A stretch of 64,000 nt of DNA, taken from assembly GCA_001797465.1 (NCBI GenBank), contig MGPQ01000010.1, positions 62,001 to 126,000 of the forward strand, given 5' to 3'. Shown piece by piece: positions 1 through 8,053 of this stretch. Both the position numbers and the translations under genes were made by a program. The DNA is from Deltaproteobacteria bacterium GWB2_55_19 (lineage in GTDB: Bacteria > Desulfobacterota > GWC2-55-46). The notes beneath the pieces were generated by a model. It was not told where the DNA came from. It saw only the letters and a list, made by a program, of their open reading frames with translations, and made no database searches. How positions within the stretch are numbered: position 1 is the stretch's first letter; every line of letters starts with the position of its first letter.

Positions 1-469
1 CGAGTCCCACGCACCCGTATATGAAGAGCGGGTTGTACTTGGACCCGAGCGACCCGGCGACCGCTGAGCACGCCGCGTGCGCGAACTCGTTGGCCTTGCC
101 GATGACGAAGTTTTCGAACGTGTACTTGGGGCTTAAATTAAGCCCGGCCGGCTTTATCGACTTCGGTTCCTTAGAGGATTTTCTGGAAGATGGAGTGGCG
201 GGGAGGGTCTTTAGCTCCGCCATCTCGTCGCTTACGCGCCAGGATAAGCTCAGGTCTTTTTTCGAGATGCGGCGCATCACTTCCTGGATGAGCGGCAGGT
301 AGTGCTCTTTTATCCATTCGAGGAAGAAGCGGTTCGGGACCTCGAGCTCGAGGACTCCCTCAGAGGAGCCGACGACCTTTATGGGGCGGAACCAGGTCGC
401 GAAATGCTGAGGGCTCACATGCTCAACGACGCCGTCGAGGCAGTTTTTCCAGATAACTTCAGAGTTCAT
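1..469 (-). CDS. dnaA: Chromosomal replication initiator DnaA, N-terminal part, cut by window edge
   Basis: This reads minus-strand from ATG at 469 and stays open to the left edge, so only about 156 residues are visible. DnaA binds origin boxes and melts oriC. Domain I is at residues 1-80 (MNSEVIWKNCLDGV, then a PNRFFLEWI segment), followed by a short charged linker. Domain III begins with LSPKYTFENFVIGKANEF and runs into the P-loop at NPLFIYGCVGL. The residue after the first P-loop Gly is Cys where Gly is usual, but the position is variable. An in-frame TAA lies three codons upstream of the ATG, so the N-terminus cannot extend further. I see no strong Shine-Dalgarno sequence. The boxes upstream support the call. 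Confidence 0.95.
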   Translation of the reverse strand, partial: MNSEVIWKNCLDGVVEHVSPQHFATWFRPIKVVGSSEGVLELEVPNRFFLEWIKEHYLPLIQEVMRRISKKDLSLSWRVSDEMAELKTLPATPSSRKSSKEPKSIKPAGLNLSPKYTFENFVIGKANEFAHAACSAVAGSLGSKYNPLFIYGCVGL

Positions 470-589
470 TTTAAATTAAAACCGGAGGTTTTTATATGTG
501 GAGCACCGGGGGGGCGTTTAACGGCACGTTGTACGCCACCGGGGCCGGGGAAACACCTGCACGGAGCCATGAATAAAGCCTGGTAGTCA

Positions 590-730
590 AAAGAGATTAT
601 TCACAGGGTTATTCACAGATGTTGATAACTCTCAGGACTGCCGTAGGGCCACACTTTACCAGAGAGAAAAGGTGATTTCAAGGTTTTTAATTATTTTTAT
701 TCAGGAGGGATTTTTTGTAGACAAAACATC
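590..730. other. Probable replication origin region (oriC) with DnaA boxes
   Basis: Two identical TTATTCACA boxes lie at 597-605 and 609-617, and an opposite-strand TTATCAACA lies at 620-628; all are close to the DnaA consensus TTATNCACA. An AT-rich stretch follows at about 675-722 and could be the unwinding element. The cluster sits in the intergenic gap directly upstream of dnaA, the usual place for a bacterial oriC. No gene is visible in 470-838. GC-skew inversion would be the decisive test and cannot be seen in one window. Confidence 0.75.
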
Positions 731-792
731 TGGTTACGCATGCGAGGCCGGGCCGGAGCTTTGCGCGCCAAAAAAAATTCCGCCTTTGCCGG

Positions 793-813
793 GCGCGCGC
801 CATGGGCGCGCGC
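793..813. repeat. GC-rich perfect inverted repeat beside oriC
   Basis: Arms GCGCGCGCC (793-801) and GGCGCGCGC (805-813) flank a 3-nt loop. It lies between the DnaA boxes and the 3' end of glutamate dehydrogenase. It has no clear U-tract on the gdhA transcript side, so it is a weak terminator candidate or a structural element. Confidence 0.4.
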
Positions 814-838
814 ATTAAGAAAAAAGGCCGCTGACCGG

Positions 839-2089
839 CTACGGGTACAATCCTCTGATAGAGACCGCCTCGGCCACTCTTTTTACGCCGAGTACCATCG
901 CCGCGGTCCTCATGTCTATCTTCTTCTCGATAGATATGGCGAGGACCTCCTTGAAGGCCCTTCTCATTATCGTGTTTAATCTCTCGTCTATCTCGTCTTC
1001 GTTCCAGAAAAAGCGCTGGAGGTCCTGCACCCATTCGAAATAGGAGACGACGACGCCACCTGCGTTGGCGAGGATGCCGGGGAGGACGAAGACGCCCTTT
1101 TCATTCAAGACCGCGTCGGCATCGTTCGTTATGGGGTTGTTCGCGCCCTCTGCGATTATGCGGGTCTTGATTTTCCCGACGTTCGCCATGTTTATCTGAT
1201 TTTCGAGCGCCGCCGGGATGAGGCAGTCGGACTCGACGGACAAGAGCTCGTCGATCGTCAGGTCCTCGCCCTCCTTATACCCCTTGACTGTGTCGCTCTC
1301 CTTCTTGTGCCTTGAGACCGCGTCGATATCGAGCCCCTGCGGGTTGTATGTGGCGCCCTTGGAGTCGGCTACCGCGATGACCTTCGCGCCGAGGCCGGAG
1401 AGGATCCTGGCCGCGTGAAAGCCGACCTTGCCGAAGCCGAGGACTACAACGGAGAGGCCGTCTAAAGACAACCCGAGGTGCATTAACGCCTCGATTACCG
1501 CTGTGACGAGTCCCGATGAAGTCGCTTTGTTCCTGCCGAGCGAACCGCCAAGGGACACGGGTTTGCCGGTCACGACGCCGGGGACCGAATACCCCTTCAT
1601 CATCGAATACGTGTCCATCATCCAGGCCATCACCTGCTCATCCGTATAGACGTCGGGCGCAGGTATGTCGGTCTCGGGCCCTATGATTATGCTGATCTCG
1701 TAAGTGTAGCGCCGGGTGAGCCTCTCTATTTCGCCCTTCGACATGGCGGTCGGGTCGCAGGCGACCCCGCCTTTTGCGCCGCCGAAGGGGATGTCTACGA
1801 CGGCGCACTTCCACGTCATGAGAGCGGCGAGCGCCGTCACCTCTTCAAGCGTGACCCTCGGGTGGTAGCGTATGCCGCCTTTTGCGGGGCCGCGCGCGAA
1901 GTCGTACTGGACCCTGTAGCCCGGAAAGAACTCCACTCTTCCGCTGTCCATCTGGACCGGGACAGAGACTATGAGCGAGCGTCTCGGGACCCGGAGCCTC
2001 TGGTAGATGTTCGGGTGGAGGTGGAGGTGTCTGTTCGCGCTCTCGAGGTTCGCGAGGACCTCATCAAAAAGGTTTACGTTTGCGGACAT
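839..2089 (-). CDS. gdhA: Glutamate dehydrogenase (Glu/Leu/Phe/Val dehydrogenase family)
   Basis: It interconverts glutamate with 2-oxoglutarate and ammonium using NAD(P)H in the cytoplasm. At 416 aa it has the length of the compact hexameric family. The substrate domain shows GPAKGGIRYHP, then the catalytic-lysine segment CAVVDIPFGGAKGGV. The Rossmann domain carries GFGKVGFHAA, and EGANNPIT matches the conserved C-terminal half. A Shine-Dalgarno GGAGGG precedes ATG 2089. With glnE about 2.7 kb upstream on the same strand it forms a nitrogen-assimilation neighbourhood beside dnaA. The substrate could in principle be another amino acid, but the motifs favour glutamate. Confidence 0.9.
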   Translation of the reverse strand: MSANVNLFDEVLANLESANRHLHLHPNIYQRLRVPRRSLIVSVPVQMDSGRVEFFPGYRVQYDFARGPAKGGIRYHPRVTLEEVTALAALMTWKCAVVDIPFGGAKGGVACDPTAMSKGEIERLTRRYTYEISIIIGPETDIPAPDVYTDEQVMAWMMDTYSMMKGYSVPGVVTGKPVSLGGSLGRNKATSSGLVTAVIEALMHLGLSLDGLSVVVLGFGKVGFHAARILSGLGAKVIAVADSKGATYNPQGLDIDAVSRHKKESDTVKGYKEGEDLTIDELLSVESDCLIPAALENQINMANVGKIKTRIIAEGANNPITNDADAVLNEKGVFVLPGILANAGGVVVSYFEWVQDLQRFFWNEDEIDERLNTIMRRAFKEVLAISIEKKIDMRTAAMVLGVKRVAEAVSIRGLYP

Positions 2090-2157
2090 GGACCCTCCGG
2101 AAGCTTATGTGTGTGCGGGCCCTGTTAAGCTCCGCCCTTCCTTGATTTCAGACAAAA

Positions 2158-4761
2158 TTACCTCAGAGGAACGGATGCGTCCAGAGGCGCGGACGGGTCA
2201 ATGGGCGCGGACGCTTCTATTGGAGATGGCCCTTGAGGGATTAATGAGCGCTCATCGACAACCTGAGGCACGCTCTCTCCGGCCTTGTCTTTCCTCAGCC
2301 AGACTATGCCTATGGCCGAGCCGATGGCGAGCCCGGCTATTATCATGAGGATTATCCAGACGGTAAGGCGCCTGCCTACGGACTTGCCGGGCTTCTCGGG
2401 AGGCGCTTCCTCCGTCTTCTGCAAAGGAGAGGCTCTCTTAAGGGCCTCCGCAGGCGCTGTATGGCCGGCGCGCGCGGATGTTGCCGCAGGGGCCGGCGCG
2501 GGATGAGTAAGCTGTGGAGCGGAAGCCTGGGGCCCCTCTATTGCGATTTCGTTGCCCGTAAGTCCCGGCTCCGTCTCAAGCGGCCCTGTTAGTGGGCCGT
2601 CTTCTTTTGCCTCGCCTTCGAGAGGCGAGGCAACAGGGGCCGTCTCTTTTTCCTCAAGGACCGCATCGCGGGTCATGGGCCCTTCTTTCAACGACGGCGC
2701 ATCGAATGAAAAAGGGGCAGACTCGAAACTGAACGCCTCGACCTGAGGTTCTTCAGGGGCCTTGCCCTCCCCGGTTTCCAGACCAGACGCGGTCTCTGGA
2801 ACGGCCCCCTCAGGTCCTTCATCCTTTTGAAGGCCCTTTGCAAGCGAGGCGAAGAGGCGCTCGGCGGCCTTTTTGTTTATAAGAGACGGCGCGCCGTTGG
2901 ACGCGGAGTGGATATCCTTCACCTCGTCTTGTGAAAATTCGTACACATCTTCCGTCTTTAAGGCATCGAGCCTGGATTTGATGTACTCGCCGGTCTCCTC
3001 CTCCGTAAAAGGCTTGAGCTCATGAACGGTCTTCAGCCTGTCCTTAAGCTCCCCGAACTCCGGGGATGAGAGCCTCTCAAGAAATGACGGTTCTCCGACA
3101 AGCATTATCTGGAGTGTCTTTAAGCGGGAGAGATACTGTAAGAGCTTGATGCAGCCGGCCGAGAGCCGGTCGGATTCGTCGATTATGATGAGCGTGTGTC
3201 CGCCCTGTATCTTGTTCTGGGAGACGCGCATCCCGAAGCCCAAGAGCTGTTCCTTGACTGAGGCCGCGTCAGAGGCGGCGCCTACCTCGGCGTTTATGGC
3301 TTTTATAAGGTCGAGCTCCCTTGAGGGAGGCTTGAGCACCGTGGCGATGAGGACCTTTTCATCCGAGAGCCTCCTCAAAAGGTCTATGACGAAAGAGGTC
3401 TTGCCCGAGCCTTTTCCGCCGGAGATGAACAAGGGGCCGGACTTTCTTAATACGGACCTCTTTATCGCGTCGAGGAGCTCGTCTCTGGACGAGGGCGCGA
3501 AGGAAGGCCTTTGCGGGACGTCCCTGAACGGGTCGTCCTTGAGGCCGTAGTAGACGGTGTATCTGTCGCGTGCGTCCGAGTCCGCGTAAGCGGGCTCAAT
3601 TGATGCAAGCTCGAGCCTTTTAAGTTCTGCGGAGGCCGAAGAGAGCCACGGGTTTTTCTGGAGCGCAGTCTTGAAGGCGGAGGCCGCCTGCGCCTTCTTC
3701 CCCGAGGCGAGCATGACCTCTCCGAGGAAGTGCCACGCGGAGTCGAGGTCGTTATTCAGGTCTATCGCGTCTTTTATGATCTTTTCGGCCTCTTCCGGGG
3801 CCTCGGGGTTTACGTTGTAGAGCGCCCATCCGAGATAGGCCCAGTACTCGCCCTCGACGGGGTTAAGGTCGGTTATCTCCCTGAACATCCTCTCGGCCGT
3901 GGCGTAGTCGCCTCCAACGAGCGCGGATTTAGCGCGCATGAAGAGGAGCTCGGCGTTCAGCTTCGTCTCTCCGCCGGGGCCTCCGGCAAGGGGGGCCTTG
4001 TCTCTCGCCTCTTCCTCGAAGAACTCGGGCTCCGGGAGCGCGGAAGGCCCTTTTACGAGCCCGGTTATGATGAAGGAGAGCGCGAGCGACAGGGCCCTGT
4101 GCCGGAGGAGGTCCGAGGACTCGACCGCCTCCTTAAGGGTCTTTGCGCCGTCAAAGGACGAGAGGAACCTCTTTTCCTGAAGGTTCAAGTTGAACGCGTC
4201 GAGCGGGTAAGCGCCCGTATCCGGAGCGGCCTTGAACGGCTTGTCTATAAGGCCCTTTATATCGGCCTTAAGGCGCGGCGCGGGGTAGAAGCCGAGGCTT
4301 ACGCCTTCGAGTATGAGAGAGGCCGGGTGGAGCGACGGGTGCGTTATCTCCTGCGGGACCGAGTCTATCCTGGTGTACCTGTAAGCGCCCTCGTTCCAGC
4401 CGAATATCCTCAAGAGCCTCCTTTTCAACTGGAGGACGAGGAACGCGTCGAGCTGTTCCGTCGTCAAGAGGCCCATTGATATAAGGACCTCCCCGTGTTT
4501 CTTTTTCTCCTTGAGGACCACTTCCAGCGAGGTCTCGTAGTCCTTCTGGGAGATGATGCCCTCCTGCATGAGGAGCCTGCCGAGGACCTCGTTCAGTATA
4601 TTGGAGCTCGCCCCCGCAGGGACGCCGTCCTTGAAGAAGAACCTCTTCTTTACGGGCTCCCTGACGATGTCGAGGGCCGCGGCCTGGTCCCCCTTCCTGT
4701 ATATGAGGTGGAGGAGTTGCGGCAGACCGACTTTGGCGAGGTTTCCCTGTTTTTCCTTCAA
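2158..4761 (-). CDS. DUF4388 - TPR - ExeA-like AAA ATPase - membrane anchor fusion protein
   Basis: This is an 867-residue multidomain protein. The N-terminus (about 1-130; NLAKVGLPQLLHLIYRKGD) matches the DUF4388/PATAN type found in signalling proteins. TPR-like repeats occupy about 265-385. An ExeA/GspA-type AAA domain follows, with YYGLKDDPF, Walker A SGGKGSGKTS and Walker B HTLIIIDESD. A long acidic, Pro/Ala-rich linker leads to one membrane segment near residue 805 (VWIILMIIAGLAIGSAIGIVWL) and a short tail, probably periplasmic. Its start overlaps the end of glnE by 4 nt, so the two are translationally coupled. ExeA-type ATPases act on the cell wall or in secretion assembly; the role here is unknown. 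Confidence 0.75.
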   Translation of the reverse strand: MKEKQGNLAKVGLPQLLHLIYRKGDQAAALDIVREPVKKRFFFKDGVPAGASSNILNEVLGRLLMQEGIISQKDYETSLEVVLKEKKKHGEVLISMGLLTTEQLDAFLVLQLKRRLLRIFGWNEGAYRYTRIDSVPQEITHPSLHPASLILEGVSLGFYPAPRLKADIKGLIDKPFKAAPDTGAYPLDAFNLNLQEKRFLSSFDGAKTLKEAVESSDLLRHRALSLALSFIITGLVKGPSALPEPEFFEEEARDKAPLAGGPGGETKLNAELLFMRAKSALVGGDYATAERMFREITDLNPVEGEYWAYLGWALYNVNPEAPEEAEKIIKDAIDLNNDLDSAWHFLGEVMLASGKKAQAASAFKTALQKNPWLSSASAELKRLELASIEPAYADSDARDRYTVYYGLKDDPFRDVPQRPSFAPSSRDELLDAIKRSVLRKSGPLFISGGKGSGKTSFVIDLLRRLSDEKVLIATVLKPPSRELDLIKAINAEVGAASDAASVKEQLLGFGMRVSQNKIQGGHTLIIIDESDRLSAGCIKLLQYLSRLKTLQIMLVGEPSFLERLSSPEFGELKDRLKTVHELKPFTEEETGEYIKSRLDALKTEDVYEFSQDEVKDIHSASNGAPSLINKKAAERLFASLAKGLQKDEGPEGAVPETASGLETGEGKAPEEPQVEAFSFESAPFSFDAPSLKEGPMTRDAVLEEKETAPVASPLEGEAKEDGPLTGPLETEPGLTGNEIAIEGPQASAPQLTHPAPAPAATSARAGHTAPAEALKRASPLQKTEEAPPEKPGKSVGRRLTVWIILMIIAGLAIGSAIGIVWLRKDKAGESVPQVVDERSLIPQGPSPIEASAPIDPSAPLDASVPLR

Positions 4762-7700
4762 ACTTTTCCCCCGGTTGTCTTTAGGGCGTTAAGGGTCGTG
4801 TTGTAGAGTTCCCTTACCTTATCGGAAAATAACCTGTAGTCCTTTAAGAGCCTCGCGCCCGGGTCCGGCCCCGTGTACCCGGCGCGCCTTGATAAGGTGT
4901 TCAGTTCCTCGGACCCCTCGTTAAGGTAACCTTCGGGCCTGTCGTGCACTATGCGGATGCGCGTGTCGAGGAGACGGTAGAATGAGTAAGCCTCTTTTAA
5001 AAAGGAGCAATCCTTTTCACTAAGCAGGCGCTCTTTCTTAAGACGCAACAGCGCCTTTACGGTATACGGGGTCCTCAAGGATTTTTTCTCAAGGCCCCAT
5101 CTGAGCTGAAGGGATTGGGCGAGGAACTCGATATCCACAAGCGCCCCGCGTCCGGTCTTGATATTATAGCGGGACGGGGTCTCCTTGGCAATTTCTACTT
5201 CCATGCGCTTCCTTATGCGGTACATCTCGTCGACGTCTTCCGGGGTGAGGGGCTTTGCGTAGGCGATCTCAAAAAGGCCGTTCAAGACATCCGCCCCGAA
5301 CTCCAGGTCCCCGGCGACCGCCCTGGCCCTGACGATCGCCTGCCTCTCCCAGACCTGCGTCCTGCCCGCGTGATACCCGAGAAAGGCTTCCTTCGAGACG
5401 ACGAGCGGGCCGGAACTGCCTGACGGGCGGAGGCGCGTGTCCACGTTGAAGACGAACCCCTCGCGCGTCCGGAGCGTCAGGACGCTTATTATCCTCTGTC
5501 CGAGCTTTACGAAGAACTCGTGCGTCGAGATGGACTTTGGCCCGCCAGTGCGCGTGTCGAGTGAGTCCGAATAGACGAATACCACGTCGAGGTCGGAGCC
5601 GTATATGAGCTCTCCCCCTCCGAGCTTGCCGAGGCCGAGGACAACGAACCGGGCTTCACCCGGGCCGCCGTATCTCCGGACGAGCTCCGCAATCGATATG
5701 TCTATGGCGGAGGCGAGCGCCGCCTCTGCCATGAAAGTCATCTGTCTTGAGACCGCGCGCGGAGAGAGCTCCCCCCGGACGTCGTTTACGCCTATGCGGA
5801 GTATCTCCTGGCTCTTGACCCTCCGGAGCGCATCGAGTTTTTCTTCGTAATCATCGTGGAGGTAGACCTCTTTCGATACCGTATCAAAGACCTCTCCCCT
5901 TGTCTTGTATGGGATGGCGAGCTCCTTTGAAAGGAGGAGGTCGAGGCCTTCGGGGCGCTCGATGAGCGCGTGGGAGAGGAATTCGCTCGTGCCGAAGAGC
6001 TTAAGGAGCTCGTCGGTCACAAGCGGGTTTTCAGCGAGGAGCGAATAGAAGGTCGTCCTCGCGCCGATGGAGGAGAGGAACCTCTCGAGGTTATTTAGCG
6101 CCTTGTCCGGGTCAGGGGAAGACGCCACCCTTGAAAGGAAGAGGGGGCCGAGCTTTTGAAGGATCACGCGTGTCTTCGCGTTCAGGTGGACGAACGGCGG
6201 TCCGGTCCTTATGAGGACGAGGTTTTTGTACGCGGCAGTCCCGTCCTTGAAGCCGAGCGCGGAGAGGGTCTCGGTAGCTTCCATTTCGGAGATCTCCGGG
6301 AGAAAGAGGAGCTGTATCTCTTTCGGGACCTCTACCCCTTCGTCGGACTTGTAGAAGAGCGACCTGTATATCTCGTGTATAGCGGAAGTCGTCTTCTTGT
6401 ACTCCTCCCAGAAGAACTCGCCGGCCTTTTTTTCGTCCATGTCCTTGAAGCCCATCATGCGGGCGAGGCGCTCCAGCTCATTTTTCCGCGCCGGGATCGC
6501 CTGGCTCTGAGCGCCCTCGACTATCTGGATGCGGTGTTCGAGTTCCCTTAAAAAGACGTAGCCTTGTGTCAGTGTCTCCGCCTCTTCTTTTTTCATGTAG
6601 CCTTTTGAAGCGAGCTTATCGATCGCCTTTAGAGTCGTCCGCTCCCGTATCTCCGCGTCTTTGCCGGCGTGTATGAGCTGAAGCGCCTGGCAGAAGAACT
6701 CTATCTCCCTTATGCCTCCCGCGCCGAGCTTTACGTCTATCGTGTCCGGGTTTCTCCGAAGGAGGCTTAAGTCTATCTTCTCCTTCATGGATTTGACCTC
6801 GTCGAGAGCGGTAAAATCCAGGTATCTCCTGAAGACGAACGGCCTTATCATCGAGATGAAGGCCTCTCCGAGCGCGGGGTCGCCGGCCACATGCCGCGCC
6901 TTTATCATCGCGGCCCGCTCCCACATCTGCCCCCAGGACTCGTAATATATCTCGGCGCTCCGGAGAGAGTTGGCGACGTCCCCGCTCCTCCCCTCGGGGC
7001 GCAGGTCCAGGTCTATGCGGAATACGAACCCGTCGCCTGTGACAGACCCGATGAGCTTTGTAAGCAGTGTCGCCGTCTTTACGAAAAAGGCGTGGAGGCT
7101 TATGCGCGCTTCAGCCCTGCCATCAAGCCCGGTCGTCTCGCCCTTGTCCGACGTGTATATATAGATGATGTCTATGTCGGAAGAGAAGTTGAGTTCCCTG
7201 CCGCCTAATTTTCCGAGGCCCATTACAGCAAACCCGGCCTCTCTTATTGAGCCGTCGTCGTCGGTATATAGGGGCTCTCCATAGAGTTTTTTCGAGCCCC
7301 TTATCGAGAACGCGAGAGCGGCCTCCAGGCACGCGGAGGCGAGGTTGGATATCTCGGCCGTTACTTCGGAGAGCTCGGAGAGGCCGAGGAGGTCGCGAGA
7401 GCCGATCCTCAGGTATTCTTTCTGCTTATACAACCGTAAGGCACGGGCGAGCGAGTCAAAGTCGTCAAGGAGGCGAGCGTCCTTGAGCCCCTCGTTAAAG
7501 GCCTCAAGCCCTTTTTTTTCAAAGAGGCCGCCCTTTAGGAAGAGCCATTCGAAAAAATCCGCGTTTCTGGCGAGTATGCCGGAAAGGAATGGGGACGAGC
7601 CCGCGATAGTTATAATACGCTCGAGGAATAGCGGGGCCTTGAGCGCCTCGTCAATCATGGGCGAGGGGGTCTCTTGTGCGATAGCTTCGAGATTATTGAG

Positions 7701-7874
7701 CGCGCCCTCAGGCGAGGGGGAGGCGAGGGCCTTTTTCGCGATCTCCTCTATATGGGGGCCGAAAGGGGTAGAGGAGAGGAGCTTTAAATTATTTAGTGCG
7801 CCCCTGGGGTCGACAAAGCCCATCCCCTGAAGCCTTACAGCCGCCCCGTCCTTGTCAAGAAGTTCCCTTATCAT
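4758..7874 (-). CDS. glnE: Bifunctional glutamine synthetase adenylyltransferase/adenylyl-removase
   Basis: GlnE adenylylates and de-adenylylates glutamine synthetase in response to nitrogen status. Both nucleotidyltransferase domains are intact: MGLGKLGGRELNFSSDIDII in the N-terminal half (removase) and LGLGKLGGGELIYGSDLDVV in the C-terminal half (transferase), each with the GS-x-DxD metal-site pattern. RPEGRSGDVANS and RLRPSGSSG are the matching downstream motifs. The length (1038 aa from ATG 7874) is slightly above E. coli GlnE. An upstream in-frame TTG at 7883 is possible, but the -10 box overlaps it, so ATG 7874 is preferred. No Shine-Dalgarno is present, which points to a leaderless start. 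Confidence 0.95.
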   Translation of the reverse strand: MIRELLDKDGAAVRLQGMGFVDPRGALNNLKLLSSTPFGPHIEEIAKKALASPSPEGALNNLEAIAQETPSPMIDEALKAPLFLERIITIAGSSPFLSGILARNADFFEWLFLKGGLFEKKGLEAFNEGLKDARLLDDFDSLARALRLYKQKEYLRIGSRDLLGLSELSEVTAEISNLASACLEAALAFSIRGSKKLYGEPLYTDDDGSIREAGFAVMGLGKLGGRELNFSSDIDIIYIYTSDKGETTGLDGRAEARISLHAFFVKTATLLTKLIGSVTGDGFVFRIDLDLRPEGRSGDVANSLRSAEIYYESWGQMWERAAMIKARHVAGDPALGEAFISMIRPFVFRRYLDFTALDEVKSMKEKIDLSLLRRNPDTIDVKLGAGGIREIEFFCQALQLIHAGKDAEIRERTTLKAIDKLASKGYMKKEEAETLTQGYVFLRELEHRIQIVEGAQSQAIPARKNELERLARMMGFKDMDEKKAGEFFWEEYKKTTSAIHEIYRSLFYKSDEGVEVPKEIQLLFLPEISEMEATETLSALGFKDGTAAYKNLVLIRTGPPFVHLNAKTRVILQKLGPLFLSRVASSPDPDKALNNLERFLSSIGARTTFYSLLAENPLVTDELLKLFGTSEFLSHALIERPEGLDLLLSKELAIPYKTRGEVFDTVSKEVYLHDDYEEKLDALRRVKSQEILRIGVNDVRGELSPRAVSRQMTFMAEAALASAIDISIAELVRRYGGPGEARFVVLGLGKLGGGELIYGSDLDVVFVYSDSLDTRTGGPKSISTHEFFVKLGQRIISVLTLRTREGFVFNVDTRLRPSGSSGPLVVSKEAFLGYHAGRTQVWERQAIVRARAVAGDLEFGADVLNGLFEIAYAKPLTPEDVDEMYRIRKRMEVEIAKETPSRYNIKTGRGALVDIEFLAQSLQLRWGLEKKSLRTPYTVKALLRLKKERLLSEKDCSFLKEAYSFYRLLDTRIRIVHDRPEGYLNEGSEELNTLSRRAGYTGPDPGARLLKDYRLFSDKVRELYNTTLNALKTTGGKV

Positions 7875-7882
7875 TATTTTCA

Positions 7883-7911
7883 AATATATGATATCCGGGG
7901 GTTAAATGCAA
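7883..7911 (-). promoter_or_regulatory. Promoter of glnE, leaderless geometry
   Basis: Minus strand: -35 TTGCAT (7906-7911), a 17-nt spacer and -10 TATATT (7883-7888). The -10 ends only 8 nt before ATG 7874 and no Shine-Dalgarno precedes that ATG. Transcription would start at or beside the start codon. Confidence 0.6.
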
Positions 7912-7979
7912 TAGACGCAAGTGGAAGACAATATCAAGGAGAAGCCCGTTGTTTACAGGCGAGACCGGATAGTCCCGTC

Positions 7980-8008
7980 TTGACAAACCCCACCTTCGGG
8001 CATAGATT
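7980..8008 (+). promoter_or_regulatory. Candidate promoter of clpB
   Basis: A perfect TTGACA (7980-7985), a 17-nt spacer and TAGATT (8003-8008) precede clpB. The -35 context TCTTGACAAAC recurs in front of the downstream hsp20. The Shine-Dalgarno GAAGGAGAG is at about 8041-8050. No CIRCE palindrome is visible. Confidence 0.5.
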
Positions 8009-8053
8009 ATAGGAAAGTCTTTATTTTTTGCTTTTTTTCAAGAAGGAGAGACC

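Noticed and set aside
3730..4479. 249-codon plus-strand ORF antisense to the DUF4388-ATPase gene
   Set aside because: The translation is Arg/Glu/Val repeats typical of antisense frames in GC-rich DNA, and the opposite strand holds clear domains.
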